Shown here: piece after piece, positions 46,001 through 57,543 of the stretch
Position numbering within the stretch: the stretch's first letter is position 1
Layout: each line of letters starts with the position of its first letter
Source: Coffea arabica
Taxonomy: Eukaryota > Streptophyta > Magnoliopsida > Gentianales > Rubiaceae
Reading direction: 5' to 3'
Assembly: GCF_036785885.1 (NCBI RefSeq)
Contig: NC_092326.1
Location: 5,208,001 to 5,272,000, forward strand
Length of the DNA stretch: 64,000 nt
The notes under the pieces: generated by a model
The model's database searches: none
Seen by the model: the letters and a program-made list of their open reading frames with translations, nothing else
What the model was told of the DNA's origin: nothing
Program-made: the position numbers and the translations under genes

Positions 46001-46250
46001 AAATTACTTGTACAAATATTCTAGCACTTTCGAGGCCTCATGCTTTCCTAGAAAAGGAGCATGAAAAGAAAATATATCAAAAGTTTCATCAAAAGGTGGC
46101 CCCCACTCCAAATTTCCTTGCCACAATGAAGCAGCCGAGACAAACATTCCCTATAGTTCTCTCTATCATATTCATATGCGGATGTACAAAGTTGATTCTT
46201 CATCTCCTCAAATCATAATAGCTTCTTCCGCTCTGTTTGTAATCTGTTCC
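40038..46250. other. Intergenic region with MITE fragments, no gene seen
   Basis: AT-rich DNA. Open frames here are short and look random. Recognised pieces: a Tourist/hAT-like MITE at 42756-42971, a hAT-type end at 44177 (CAATGTTATTAAACTCGGAT, like the end at 8247 but without a partner), and a (TA)n run at 44575-44594. Poly(A)/poly(T) tracts are frequent. Confidence 0.5.
42756..42971. mobile_element. Short MITE with GGCTTTGTTTG ends
   Basis: 216 bp with terminal inverted repeats GGCTTTGTTTGAATGGC on the left and, inverted, GGCCTTGTTTGGCAACC on the right. The interior is also partly self-complementary (aagttttttaaaaa motifs). The left flank is TTA as expected for PIF/Harbinger, but the right flank is ATC, so the target duplication is not preserved or the family differs. 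Confidence 0.6.
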
Positions 46251-46258
46251 CATTTTGG

Positions 46259-46270
46259 CAATATATAAAT
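46259..46270 (+). promoter_or_regulatory. Putative TATA box of TPK
   Basis: CAATATATAAAT lies about 140 bp upstream of the TPK ATG, in a position that allows a leader of roughly 110 nt. An out-of-frame ATG at 46334 precedes the main start. Confidence 0.5.
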
Positions 46271-46407
46271 TTCAGACTGATCTCAGCCTAATTCATAAAA
46301 GATAAAACACGCACCTCAATCATTAGCCGCCTTATGAAACAGAAACCGAACCCCACCCTTTTCCTGGTATTCCGGCCATCCAAAACCTGGTTTTCCGGCA
46401 AACCCAA

Positions 46408-49400
46408 ATGGAGAAAGAGCCTCTCCTCCCTTATGTCAACACCAGAAGACAGTCCTATTCCCCTCAGCCTCCACCACCCCCAATTTCTCTGTGCCCTTTA
46501 CCGGAAAACGATGAAATCACAATCCCACCACCCAATGGTTGTCTCACTCCATCAGAACTCAAAGATAGGCTTATCTTTGGCACACCCCCTTCATCCTCTT
46601 CCACCCCTTTAATGGACTCCTCTTCTTCAACTCTTGTTGATGCATTGGCTTTAAGCATCAATTCTCCAAGAAAAACTTCGTCTGAGGACCTAAAATCCAA
46701 TATTGTTGGAGAAAAATGCAATCTTGACCAGCAAAATGGTCAGCAGTCTTGGTTGACCGATCCCAATATTCCATGGACCAAAGGGAATTTGCACAGGTCC
46801 AAGACTGCCCCTGCTATGGCTGTTATCAATGATTTTGATCATTCATCAGCTCCCAAGCCACCCGTGTTCGGTTCTCAGTCAATTATAAGACAAGCTGTGG
46901 TTCTATTGATCATATATTTGTCTCTCGGTGTTGTTATTTATGCTTTTAATACGGATCATTTCAAGGCCACTGAAACACACCCTGTTGTTGATGCTTTGTA
47001 CTTCTGCATTGTTACTATGTGTACTATTGGATATGGTGATATAACCCCTGATAGTGCTTCTACTAAGCTGTTCTCTATCATGTTCGTGCTTGTGGGCTTT
47101 GGGTTTGTTGATATTTTGCTTACTGGGATGGTTAGTTATGTTCTTGATTTGCAAGAAAATTATCTGTTGAGGACACTTAAGAATGGGGGAGCTCATGATC
47201 CAGGGCGGTTTGTAATTGATGTTAAGAAGGGGAGGATGAGAATTCGAATGAAGGTGGCATTAGCTTTGGGGGTTGTGATTCTTTGTATTGGAATTGGAGT
47301 TGCTGTTATGCATTATGTTGAGAGGCTTGGCTGGTTAGATTCCTTCTATTTGTCTGTTATGTCTGTCACTACTGTTGGATATGGGGATAGGGCATTTACT
47401 TCCTTGCCTGGTCGGATTTTTGCATCCATTTGGTTGCTTGTATCTACGCTTGCTGTGGCTCGTGCATTTCTTTACTTGGCTGAGGCAAGGGTGGATAAGC
47501 GGCATAGAAGCATGGCAAAATGGGTACTTGGACAGGATATGACTGTGGCACAGTTTCTTGCTGCTGATATTGATAACAATGGCTTTGTGACGTAAGATCA
47601 TGTGCCTTTTCTCAATATTTAAATATCTTATTGACCAATTTATATTGCAAACAACGATTTGTGCCATTGTGAAAGTTGTTGATATATAAGCCAAGTTTGC
47701 TCTGTGGATCACTGCTGATGTTTAATTCATCATGATGTTTAACAAGTTTGAAGAAGTTAGCAGTCATAGTTTTGCTAGCAGATGAGTTATGATCAACCTG
47801 CACAAAAGTCTTAGGATCCGAGTATTTCTGAGTTTGTGGTGAAAAACCTGCATAGAAGATCTTCTATTCTTTGTATAGATTCACACTGAAAGGCAGATAA
47901 GTTGCTTGTTATCTGTGTCTTTGCTGCAAGAACTTTTTTTTTTGTTTTGATTCATCAATCTATCCACTGAGTTTTATGATTATAGGACTCTGGATCCTAT
48001 ATGTTTTACTCTGATTTATTTTGTGATAAATGACTCTTCTTTTGAAGCTGCAAGAGCTAAATGTTGAGTAGGTATTGGGTGTCTCCTCTTTATATGGATC
48101 AAATGGCAGACCTTTAAAGATTCGGCACCTTATTTTAAATGAATAAAATGGATATGTTGATGGTTTACTTTATTGAGCTTATCTAATGAGTTGCTGAGGT
48201 TCTCTGAGTTTTCATATGTTCAAGCCAAATAACTTTTTTTTTGTTTGAATGGTAGATTCAACTCGTTAGTTCAGTAGTATGATCTGACTTTACTAGTTAA
48301 TCCCTCATACATTGTAAATTTGATAGACTTTTAAACAATCTTATTTTCTGAGGTGTTTAGTAAATTAAAAAAACCTCACAAGAATTTGACTTTTTAATGA
48401 AGAAAAGATGACACTAATATGGGATTGAAACAAGTTATCCCTTTTTTCTTGTTTTGTTTTTAGAGGAGGGAGAGGAAGAGAAAGAGGAACAAGGCATGGG
48501 AACATCAGACTTTAAATGTTGATCTAAAATGAGTGAACAAAATCCTTAGCTATTGACTATATTGGATTCCAATGGTCAAGACAGCTATTTTGGGTGTATA
48601 CTCTTATTCCCCTAGAACTTAGGTATCTGGGCTTTCCAGTGACTGGATCCTACTTTGACATCTATTGGCATTTGGTGATGATGAATTGAATGAAATAGGT
48701 AAATTTTACTTGGAAAAAAGTGGACTGTATGAATAAGAGCAATTTTATCTGAGGAATAAATTCAGAATGTTTTTAATACCAAAATATATTTGGAGATGTG
48801 AGGAAAACAAATGAGCAGTGGATAGGCTTCATTGTGTTATATTGAAGATGTTGGCTTCTAATTTCCTCTCTGCACCTTAAGCAGAAACTTCCGCTTGACT
48901 TGTCATGCATGAGGTGTGAGTCTCTTTAAAGAATATCTATTCATGTTTACTGTGTGAATATCTTTTACATATGAGTTTGACATATATATTCTGGAGTTAT
49001 TGAATTAACTTCAAAATTGACAGTCTCTTATGGATAAGGATAGCTTTTTTGGAGTTGTATACTCATTTGTATTAGTGCTAAAAAGAAAAAAATACAATTA
49101 ACAGATGAGCAATGGACAGACTTGTCTTTTATAACATTGGAAGATATAGTATTGACTCGTTTAAAAAGGAAGCATGATAATCCAGGTGTAAAGACAGGTA
49201 TTAGACATTCCAAGTTCCTTTTCTACTGAACATTTAAATTACAAAAACTATAATGCATGTCAAACATGAATTAGAGTGGTAGAATTCTATTGAATTTGTG
49301 GTGGTTAACATGTATCTTATAAATTTGGAAGTTAGTAGAAAAGAATGTTGGTAAGATCTTTTCTTCTATCCAGTTGCCATGTTTCTTTTCTACAGAGTTT

Positions 49401-52222
49401 ACTAACAGAATTAAAAATGGATTGGCAGTTAAGTATATATGTTGCACATTGCTCTTAGGGTTCCTTAGCCTCTTTGTTGTACATTTTTCCCCCTTAAGCA
49501 TAAATGTTGCACATCACTCTTTAGGGTTCCTTAGCCTCTTCATTGTGCTTTTTCCCCCCTTAAGTAGTAATATTTGCATCATTTTGGCATCCAGAAACAG
49601 GTTTTGAGAGAAAACAATATGAGCTCCATAAGAATTAATCTAAAGCAAAGAAAGAGAAGTTTCCAAATGTATGAAAAATTAAGAACAATTTTAGGGTACT
49701 TTGCTTACCAAACAAGTGTTAGAACAATGCAATATTTCTAGGACAAGTCATGCTACAGCATGTGATCTGAGTCTGTTACACTGTTGCCTAGTTTATTTTT
49801 CTGACTGCAATGAAGGCATATAATCCAACTTCTGTACTTTCTAGACATTATTGTACTGATTTCAAACAATGGGGATACAGAATATGGGTCTTTTTTTTTA
49901 GGATGGCTGAATGAGTTAATTATGATAGATATATTCAGTCTACATAGGACACATGGGAACTGAAATGCAGTGTTGGTATAGTGACTAATAGCTTGGTTTA
50001 AATGCTGTTTTTATCAAACTTGTTCCATGGTAATTTTGTTGGTAAGGGATTTGATTTCAATCAGTTTTGCTCTAACAATTTCTGTGACATTTGTTTAGGC
50101 TCAAGATGTTGGAGTTTGTTGATTCAAACAGATTTTTGTGAAAGCTTATGGGACTGTTTGAAACATGATTTAGAAATCTGAAGTAAGTGGATGATTTGTC
50201 ATTCATAAAAGTGCAATTAGCAGTAAATGCCAACACCACTAATTAGAAATTTTTAGGATACTCTCCTATTTTCTTTCATGTTAGCTCAGGGTTCCAGCAC
50301 TGTTTTGTTTTGTGCTCCCTCCATCCCATTTTACTTGTCATGGTCAATTTTGCACACAGTTTAAGAAATTTAATCTTTGACCAACCATCAAATAACTCTT
50401 TCCATGATCACCCATTAACTTAAATTCAAATTTTGTTAGTTGTTTTTGAATTTTACATTAGTTTTTTAGAGCATTTAATGTTGGAACATAGCTTTAATGC
50501 TCTTTTTGAAAATTGAATTAAGGATAAAATGGGGAGGTTAGTTTTTTTTATTTCCCTTTTAAGACCATGACAAATAATTTGGGACAAACTAAAATAGAAA
50601 TCAAGACTAATAAAATGGGACGGATTTGTTTTGTTTGCTCCCAGGATAAGGTTTCCAAATTAATCTAATCTAGATTTAGAATTCTGAAGTCTTTGTTTCT
50701 GCATTTTAGTAGTATCCCTGTTTCACCTGGAGTAGAACTTGCCACCTGTTAACTTACCTTCAACAGACACTGTTGTCGTGCTGAAACAAGCCCCTGTTTC
50801 TGGTTAAATCTTTTGGTAGCATCCTGGAACTCCAAGGGTAAATGAATTTATAATTGTAAAAGTGTCGAAGTTAATTATGCTCTCCCCTTGTTTTTTAGTT
50901 TGGAATAATTGGGTTTAGATCAAGGACAATCTGTCTTTTAGTTTGCAATAATTGACTCTCAAGTGCCAATCATGCTGGCTGGCAGGGATCCAAAAGCTAA
51001 CTAAAGTAGATTGCCAAGAGTCTTCTAGCATCTCAAAAGGTAGTTGAGAAGTGATTTTGCCCTGAAATATGATGTCTCCTAGACAAGAATTGTGGAGAGC
51101 TCTGCTCTTCTCATTTGAGATAGATGAAGGAAAATTCCTTGGTCATGTTTAATAATTATTTCTTATTCTCATGGAACTAATGTTGCAGTTGCAGTGTTTA
51201 AGGGAAGTCAAAAGACTAATGCAGTTGATGGGAATAACAGAGATACCTGGCAAAAGTTTGCAAGTGATTATCCATACTATAGTGGTGGATAAGTGCTAGT
51301 GAATGATACCACCAACTGGACATGGATAAATATAAAATATAGATAAATTAAGAACTAGAAAGCAACCTAATGCCATGAACCTTTTAGAATGTGTCAATTG
51401 CGGAAGTGTTTGTGTAGATTAACAACAATGAAGAGTATGCTTGTGGTTCTTCTTGTAGTCCTTTGATTTAGCTGTAAAAACCAAATTCTGTGTCTGCCAA
51501 CTAAATTTGATGCATGGCGATTCAGTTTAACACACTACTTTTTATTTAGACCACTTGTTGAAGGTCATCTTTATGACCCTTGGGAGAACCTACCGCTATG
51601 CTTTGTTGATGAGCTGGTAGAGCCAAAAGTTAAATAATTCCTAGACCGAAATATTATACTCGCGATGCTGGAGAGAACTAGGATCATGGCAATTGTAGTA
51701 GTTCATTGCAATTCAAGTTTGGAGAATGATGAATGGGTGGAAGGATTGGCATCCTATGTAATACGGAGTCAAACAGTTTTACCGAGGAAGATTGATGGGG
51801 GAGAAACCTGATTGAAAAGAATAACAAATGGAAAAAGGATTTTAATATCTTGGAGCATATTTTAGTTGTTTTAGCATTGTTTTTGTAAGATTCTGCATCC
51901 TAGTTGGATTCGTGATTAAAGGGTTGTCGTAATTTCTTAGGTTTTTAGTCTTAAGCATTCAGCTTTAATGGCATTCAAATGGCTGCTGTCTTTTTGCATA
52001 TTTTTCCAGTTGTGTCAATAGAAGCGATGGTAATCTTTATCCTGATTTCTCTTTCCTTTTATATTATCTGGCAGCAAATCAGAGTTTGTAATATACAAGC
52101 TCAAGGCGATGGGAAAAATTTCAGAGATGGATATCTTGCAGGTATGTAAACAATTTGAACGGCTAGACACGGGAAATTGTGGGAAAATTACTCTTGCAGA
52201 TCTCATGGAAAATCATCACTGA
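46408..52222 (+). CDS. TPK: Two-pore potassium channel (TPK/KCO family)
   Basis: Exons 46408-47591 and 52075-52222 encode 443 residues, normal for the family. Plant TPK channels are dimers of two-pore subunits that leak K+ across the tonoplast or other inner membranes and respond to Ca2+ and 14-3-3 proteins. Seen here: a Pro/Ser-rich cytosolic N-terminus with RSKTAP (residues 130-135), like a 14-3-3 site; membrane segments near 163-180, 222-247, 283-303 and 337-357; and two selectivity filters, TIGYGD (206-211) and TVGYGD (322-327). An EF-hand (DIDNNGFVTKSE, 387-398) and a weaker second one (RLDTGNCGKITL, 424-435) follow. The exon junction falls inside the Thr395 codon, within the first EF-hand. 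It resembles TPK3/TPK5-type members; the exact orthologue is uncertain. Confidence 0.95.
47592..52074 (+). other. TPK intron, 4.5 kb
   Basis: The donor is GTAAGA at 47592 and the acceptor TCTGGCAG ends at 52074; the split codon AC|C restores Thr. The intron is unusually long for a two-exon gene and holds a degraded Stowaway-like MITE (50315-50625). A short direct repeat (AGGGTTCCTTAGCCTCTT) occurs at about 49458 and 49524. No other gene is visible. Confidence 0.85.
50315..50625. mobile_element. Degraded Stowaway-like (Tc1/mariner) MITE
   Basis: The left end reads CTCCCTCCATCCCATTTTAC, the classic Stowaway consensus (CTCCCTCCGTCCCA). The right end, AAAATGGGACGGA, is its inverted partner without the final GGGAG. 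The inner arms (TTGTCATGGTC against GACCATGACAAA) are also inverted. The TA duplication is not preserved. Confidence 0.78.
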
Positions 52223-53780
52223 TTTGTCAAGAAAGCAGTGCAACTCGAATGCAAATTTCATGTTGCTAGACCCACCCACGGGAAACATTGTGCGTTGTCA
52301 TGGTGATGAAAGACAAAGTCACTTATAAATGGATGCTCCCGTGTAAGCCCCATTCTGCAACTGTTCCGGCTTCCCGTGTGAGCCCATTCAATCATCTTAG
52401 ATTCTCTATGCAACAGAAGTTCTCAAAGGCTGTAAATATTCATTGCTAGCAGAATCAGATACTCCATACTAGAAACAGTCTATCAAAGATTTTGCTATAG
52501 CCATTTGACATTATCTCCTTGATATAGTCTTAGATTGGTAGCTGTGAACTGGCATGGTGACCCAACTGGTCCAACATGTTCATACGAAAGTGACTTCATT
52601 TTTTGGCAAATACATCGATGCAGATAATAGGTGACCTGGTCTTGTTTTTCACTGCTTTCTCATATTTGGCACTTTTATTCTGTTGGCTGTAGATATGGTA
52701 ACTTTGCTGCTTTAGCACAAGCCTGCTCTTTGAATAAGCAGCAATGTTCAAATTACATTTTTTGATGGATATTTTTTGGAAATCAAAGTGCTCTGTACAT
52801 CTTATTCTCCACAATCTCGAACCTTTAGCTGATACTGTTCCTTCTTGAAGATTAAGCCTTGCCTTCTTGTCTTTCGTTCCAAAAGCTACAATCTGTTGAA
52901 ACTTGGTATCTGCGTTAGAAAGTGATAGCTTGGCGATGATCTCGCTAAGTTTGGTTTTGTTTCTTTGGGAAGAATTTTTATCCTCAGTGGGCTAATTTCC
53001 ATCCATGCTTAATCATATAGTACTTGGACAAGCTATCTTCAAGTATTGTAATGAAAGTGTTCGGGGGGCTGAATTAGGCCTAACTCATGTGCTGGCGACT
53101 TTAAAGTGGCTAAACCTGGAAAACTGATTAGTCTAGGAGTTGAAACCCGGGAAGAGTAGAATTCTGATCTCTATATATAAAGTTCAAGGGCATAATTTCT
53201 GGGTTTTAACATGATTTTATTACTGAGATATTAACCTTTTTTTTTTATTGAAGACAAATTAAGCATAGTACTTAAGAGTTAAGACTGATCAGTAAAGACT
53301 CCTAGTAGAGTTTGGAAGGTAATTAAATAACAAAACTAATGAAAATATCAGAATTTAAAGGTCTCAGCCCTTGACGACACAAAAGAGAATTGGATGACTT
53401 CTTTTCTTTTTTTTTTTTACCTTTTTCTTGTTTTAGCTGCAATGTATTTTTGTGAAAGAAAAATAGCATGAAAGGTATGTTTGTCTGCGTGCACATGTAT
53501 GCGCTCACAGTTTAGTGGTATTAATAATCAAATTATACATTTTAGCAAGAAAATGACAAACTCCATCACAATCTTGACCTTCCCACTCTGTACATTTCCA
53601 ACAGTCTAGTGGTCATATTTAATGCACAAGGTGGTTGCCTGATTGATTAAAGAGAGTGCCTGTATGAATGGGTCAAAGCATCCAATATGTTTCCTGAATT
53701 AGAAGTAACATTTAAACAATGGAAAAGATAATTTAGGATTCCACTCAATTTGTCTATGGTCTGCAAGTACATTAGGTATA
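52223..53780. other. TPK 3' flank and intergenic, nothing recognised
   Basis: Presumably starts with the TPK 3' UTR. No gene, repeat pair or RNA gene that I can support. Confidence 0.5.
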
Positions 53781-54556
53781 TGGATAATCTCACAAACCTC
53801 CCTTGAGGTTTGGGTTAATATCAATTAGCACCTCCGTGGTTTCAAAAATCTTGCTTACCTCCCTTAATTGACATTTTTTATAACATTGTCAGCGCTTGAG
53901 GGTTCAATTAGCATTAAAAAAATTCATATCAGAGGAGAGAGAACATTTTACTTCTAACTGTGGGATTGAAAACTTGCAATAGTTCAACAACGTAGTACAC
54001 ATTGAAATGATTAGTTTTCCAACTCTAGAATTGTAAAAGCAGCTCAATAATTAAACAGTGAACACAAGTTTAGCACAAAAGGGGTGACTTAAAATAGGAA
54101 TTGGGAGAAGAAATCATGGCAAGTTCCAACATAGAAGGGCACTCTTATAATTTGCCAACATCATGTACTATAAAGAATCGATATTGTGGTTGCAATAGAA
54201 AGGCGACAATCAGGAAATCGGAGAGAGAAACGAATCCAAACAAGCTATTTAAGATGCAACTATTTACAATGATATAATGAAGGTGATGAGGTTTTCAGCC
54301 AATGGCGCAAAGTCAATCTGAATTGCAATTTTGATATTCGTTTTCCTCGTTCTTTTGCTTTCCAAATTCATTTTTTTTTGGCAATTTCAGATAATATATT
54401 AAGGATTTTCAGTAGAGTAATATTATCAATTCACCATCCATAATGGAGACGTCTTATCTTATCAATCTGACATGGGGAGGTAAATGTAAATTTTAAAACG
54501 ATAGTGCTAAGTGATATTAAGTCAAATCTCAAGGAAGGTTTTTGTGAAATTATCCC
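53781..54556. mobile_element. Mutator-like MITE, 776 bp, 9-bp TSD with one mismatch
   Basis: Left end TGGATAATCTCACAAACCTC, right end inverted GGGATAATTTCACAAAAACC. Both carry the AACCTCCCTTGAGG / CCTC wording of the foldback element at 34157. The flanks TTAGGTATA (53772-53780) and TGAGGTATA (54557-54565) match at eight of nine bases. No coding capacity. Confidence 0.75.
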
Positions 54557-55200
54557 TGAGGTATAATAATGCCCCAAAAAGGTTCTTTCGCTACATTTCT
54601 CTTTGTTTTGGTATGAATTTTTCTACTTTACTTTTTTTTTCTTGGCGTTACAATGCCACGGCAGTCTTCATCAATTCAATTAAAGCCGGTTCTAGATAAG
54701 CAAGAAGTCCAATTGTGCCATGATCCGATGACAATGAATCCATAAAGTTTGTTTTTAGACCAAGTCAAGTCTCATCAGCTTTCTCTTCAGTCTACCAACA
54801 AACCTAGAAAGACTTCCAAGAGGTATACGCATCTAAGATACCTTTCTTTTCCCCCCTTGGTGATCCTCAAGGCTCCTCTCCAATATTGCAATCAATTTTC
54901 TCCTTTTTATGGCTCCATTTGTTGGGGCACAAGTGTATTCTAGAGAAGTTGTCTAAGTTTTTTGGGTCTAATGGTGCACAAAATTAGTCTTTTTTCCTTT
55001 CTTTCGACAAGAAATGATTGAGAACTACAGTTTTAAAAATACTATTTTTTCGTAAAATTGTGCAAAGAAGGGTATTTATAAAAGACGAAAGCAAAGCAAT
55101 TCTCATTTGTTATATGGTCTAGAAGGAAAACTACTTATGTCCAACCAAGCAAAACCCTAGTCAAGTTCCAACTTTTCATCCCATCATTATGGCATTGGTT

Positions 55201-55441
55201 GATCAAACTCAACAAAACCCACTATGATGTCTCTCTCTTTCTCAGTGAAATTGACAATACATGAATTTTTTTTCTCCTTTTTTTCCGGAAAGGAAGGGGT
55301 AAGATTTAAAAAAACAGGAAGGATCAAGCTCAACAAAACCCACTATGATGTCTCTCTCTTTCTCAATGAAATTGACAATACATGAATTTTTTTCTCCTTT
55401 TTTTCCGAGAAGAAGGAAGGGGTAAGATTTAAAAAACGGGA
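55201..55441. repeat. Tandem duplication, about 121-bp unit
   Basis: GATCAAACTCAACAAAACCC at 55201 recurs as GATCAAGCTCAACAAAACCC at 55322. The rest of the unit follows almost unchanged (CACTATGATGTCTCTCTCTT, then GGAAGGGGTAAGATTTAAAA). It is a recent duplication with small length changes in A and T runs. Confidence 0.9.
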
Positions 55442-55450
55442 AAAAAGAAG

Positions 55451-55628
55451 AAAATTTTAACTTCAAAATCTCTATTTTCTAAAGTTTCAACTTTAGTCAG
55501 TAGATCAAAATCTCCTACGTTAATAATACATCAATGAAGGAGAAAAATTTGAATTCAAAACCTCTATTTTCTAAGGTCTCGGCCTTAGTCACTAGATTAA
55601 ATCTCCTACGTTAATAATAGATCAATTT
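55451..55628. repeat. Tandem duplication, about 90-bp unit, more diverged
   Basis: AAAATTTTAACTTCAAAATC at 55451 and AAAAATTTGAATTCAAAACC at about 55543 start two copies that share CTCTATTTTCTAA, TTTAGTCA/CTTAGTCA and CTCCTACGTTAATAATA. They are more diverged than the neighbouring 121-bp pair. Confidence 0.82.
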
Positions 55629-56789
55629 GATCATTAAGCACTCTGTAGAATGGAATTTTTGATGAGGTATAGATGGTCGTCACAAAACTTGACTTGTGTG
55701 CAAAACGTTAAGAGTAAAAAAAGTAGTCCATCATGATGAAAAGATTCCCAAATTAAGAATACGAAAAAGCAAGCATACATTGCGGCATGACCGCGTCAAC
55801 CTCTGGAAATTTTTATCATACATTGTGCTAGTTGATAATGTCACTATTAATCCAATAGACTTTTATCCCGATCAAGTTCTATTTTTTTATTCTGTAAATC
55901 AACTAGGATACAATAAATTAATTGTCAGGTGAAAACTTTCCACGCCTTTCTTCTTCTTCTTCTTTGTGAATTTCTTTTGCTTGCTAGATAGTGGGACTGA
56001 TAACAAAAAATAAAGATGTTTACAATCTAGAAAGACCCTATAAATAGAGCTTATATTAATCTATATTTTAGGTTATACCATGGAGGACAATGAATGATCC
56101 AGTTGTTAGAATTGGTCAATTATATGGATGGAGTCTAATAAATTAAGCCAAGATCATTCACATTTGAGGGTTCAAATTAATAAATGAAAGCGACGAATTA
56201 CAGATGCTATCTTTTTGCGTATCTAATTATTGGTCTTGTAAATATAATATACATATACGGGGTATAAAACTAATACTAATTTTGACTAAACTTGAAACAT
56301 TCCAAGTGGAGTAGATGGCAAATGATGATTGGAGTTGCTGACTTTCGCATGCGCAGTCAATTACAAATAAAATCAAAGTGAAGGAAAATTGACATAGATG
56401 AGAACGTGAAATTTTTTTTCTTTTTTATCGTAAAGTTTTCGTCCTTATTGAAATCGACCAAATGAATCTGAACCTTTAAAGCACATTTACCAAAGGACTA
56501 ATGGGAAGTAATGTGGTAGTTTTGGGAGTTAATTGTAGGGTTTCATATATCGCCAAGTAAAGCAAACCTGTTGCTAGAATTCGAACATAGACAAAACCAG
56601 GAATTTAGTTTTTTTTTTTTCCTTTTGGGTGAGAAGTGTCGAATGATCGAACATACACTAGTTAAAAAAAATAAAAATTATAACAAATGGTAAAGTTTGG
56701 AGGAAGTCAATCATTCAAAGCACAATGATAAAGTTTGGGGGAGTGTCTAATGACTAAAAGAACATCGATGTACTCTATTTGGGTTAAGG

Positions 56790-57340
56790 TGTTTTTGAAA
56801 AGTTATATTTTGCCTTTTAAGTCAATAACTTCAAAAACAACTCAAAAAATACAATATCTCAAATACACCTAAAAAAATCCAAAAAAAAATTTCCCACCTT
56901 TCTTGTTTCATCACCCTCTATTGGCACCACATCCATCACCCTCCATTGCACTACCACAAACAATCACTCTCCATTGCACCACCACCACCTTCCCCTCCCC
57001 TCTCCTTCTCTGTCCTCCCTCCCTCTTCTTCTCCTTCCGCCTTCCTTCCCTTCCCCTACCACCACCTCCCCTCGCCTCTCAAATCCCCCTGGTGGATGTG
57101 ACCTTTTTGATCATGACTAGATTTGGCCGTGATGGAGCGAGAGGAATCTAAGGGATGGGGGAATGGAGGGGAGGACGGGAGAGAGTAGAGAGAAGGGAGA
57201 GGAGGAAGGACAAGGAGAGGGAGGAGGGGGAGAAAGAGAGAGAGAGGAGAGAGGAGGAAGGAGGAGGTAGGGTGTGGTTGCAGTAGGTGGTAGTGGTAGG
57301 TGGCATAAATTTTTTTTAAAAATACCTCAAAAATTTTTAA
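56790..57340. repeat. Imperfect inverted repeat: polypyrimidine block facing polypurine block
   Basis: 56900-57090 is almost all C and T (CACCACCACCTTCCCCTCCC and onward). 57125-57300 is almost all G and A with GGTGGTAGTGGTAGGTGG at its end. The outer arms (CAAAAAATACAATATCTCAA against the inverted AATTTTTGAGGTATTTTTAA) are also loosely complementary. It looks like a foldback MITE whose arms have expanded simple-sequence content. The ends are not sharp. Confidence 0.6.
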
Positions 57341-57543
57341 ATTTTAAAAATTCCCAAAAATACATTCAGAAAAATTTCCTGAAGGTACCCTCCACAAACA
57401 TTTATAGCAAAGCCTTTCATATATATAGGTATAGTAAAATTTTAAAAAAAAACCTCAAAAATAGCTAATATAAGTAGCGATATAAATGAAGCTAAACAAG
57501 TCAAAATATCATGTGTTTAAACATGTTTGTTCATCTCAGTAAG

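Larger units (their letters stand above)
54557..57543. other. Intergenic region with local tandem duplications
   Basis: No gene is seen. It holds two adjacent tandem duplications (55201-55441 and 55451-55628), a (TTC)n run at about 55950-55961, and a polypyrimidine/polypurine inverted block at about 56900-57300. Confidence 0.5.

Noticed and set aside
45886..46218. 110-codon plus-strand frame upstream of TPK
   Set aside because: AT-rich composition, no domain, no splice or start context; it overlaps the likely TPK promoter.
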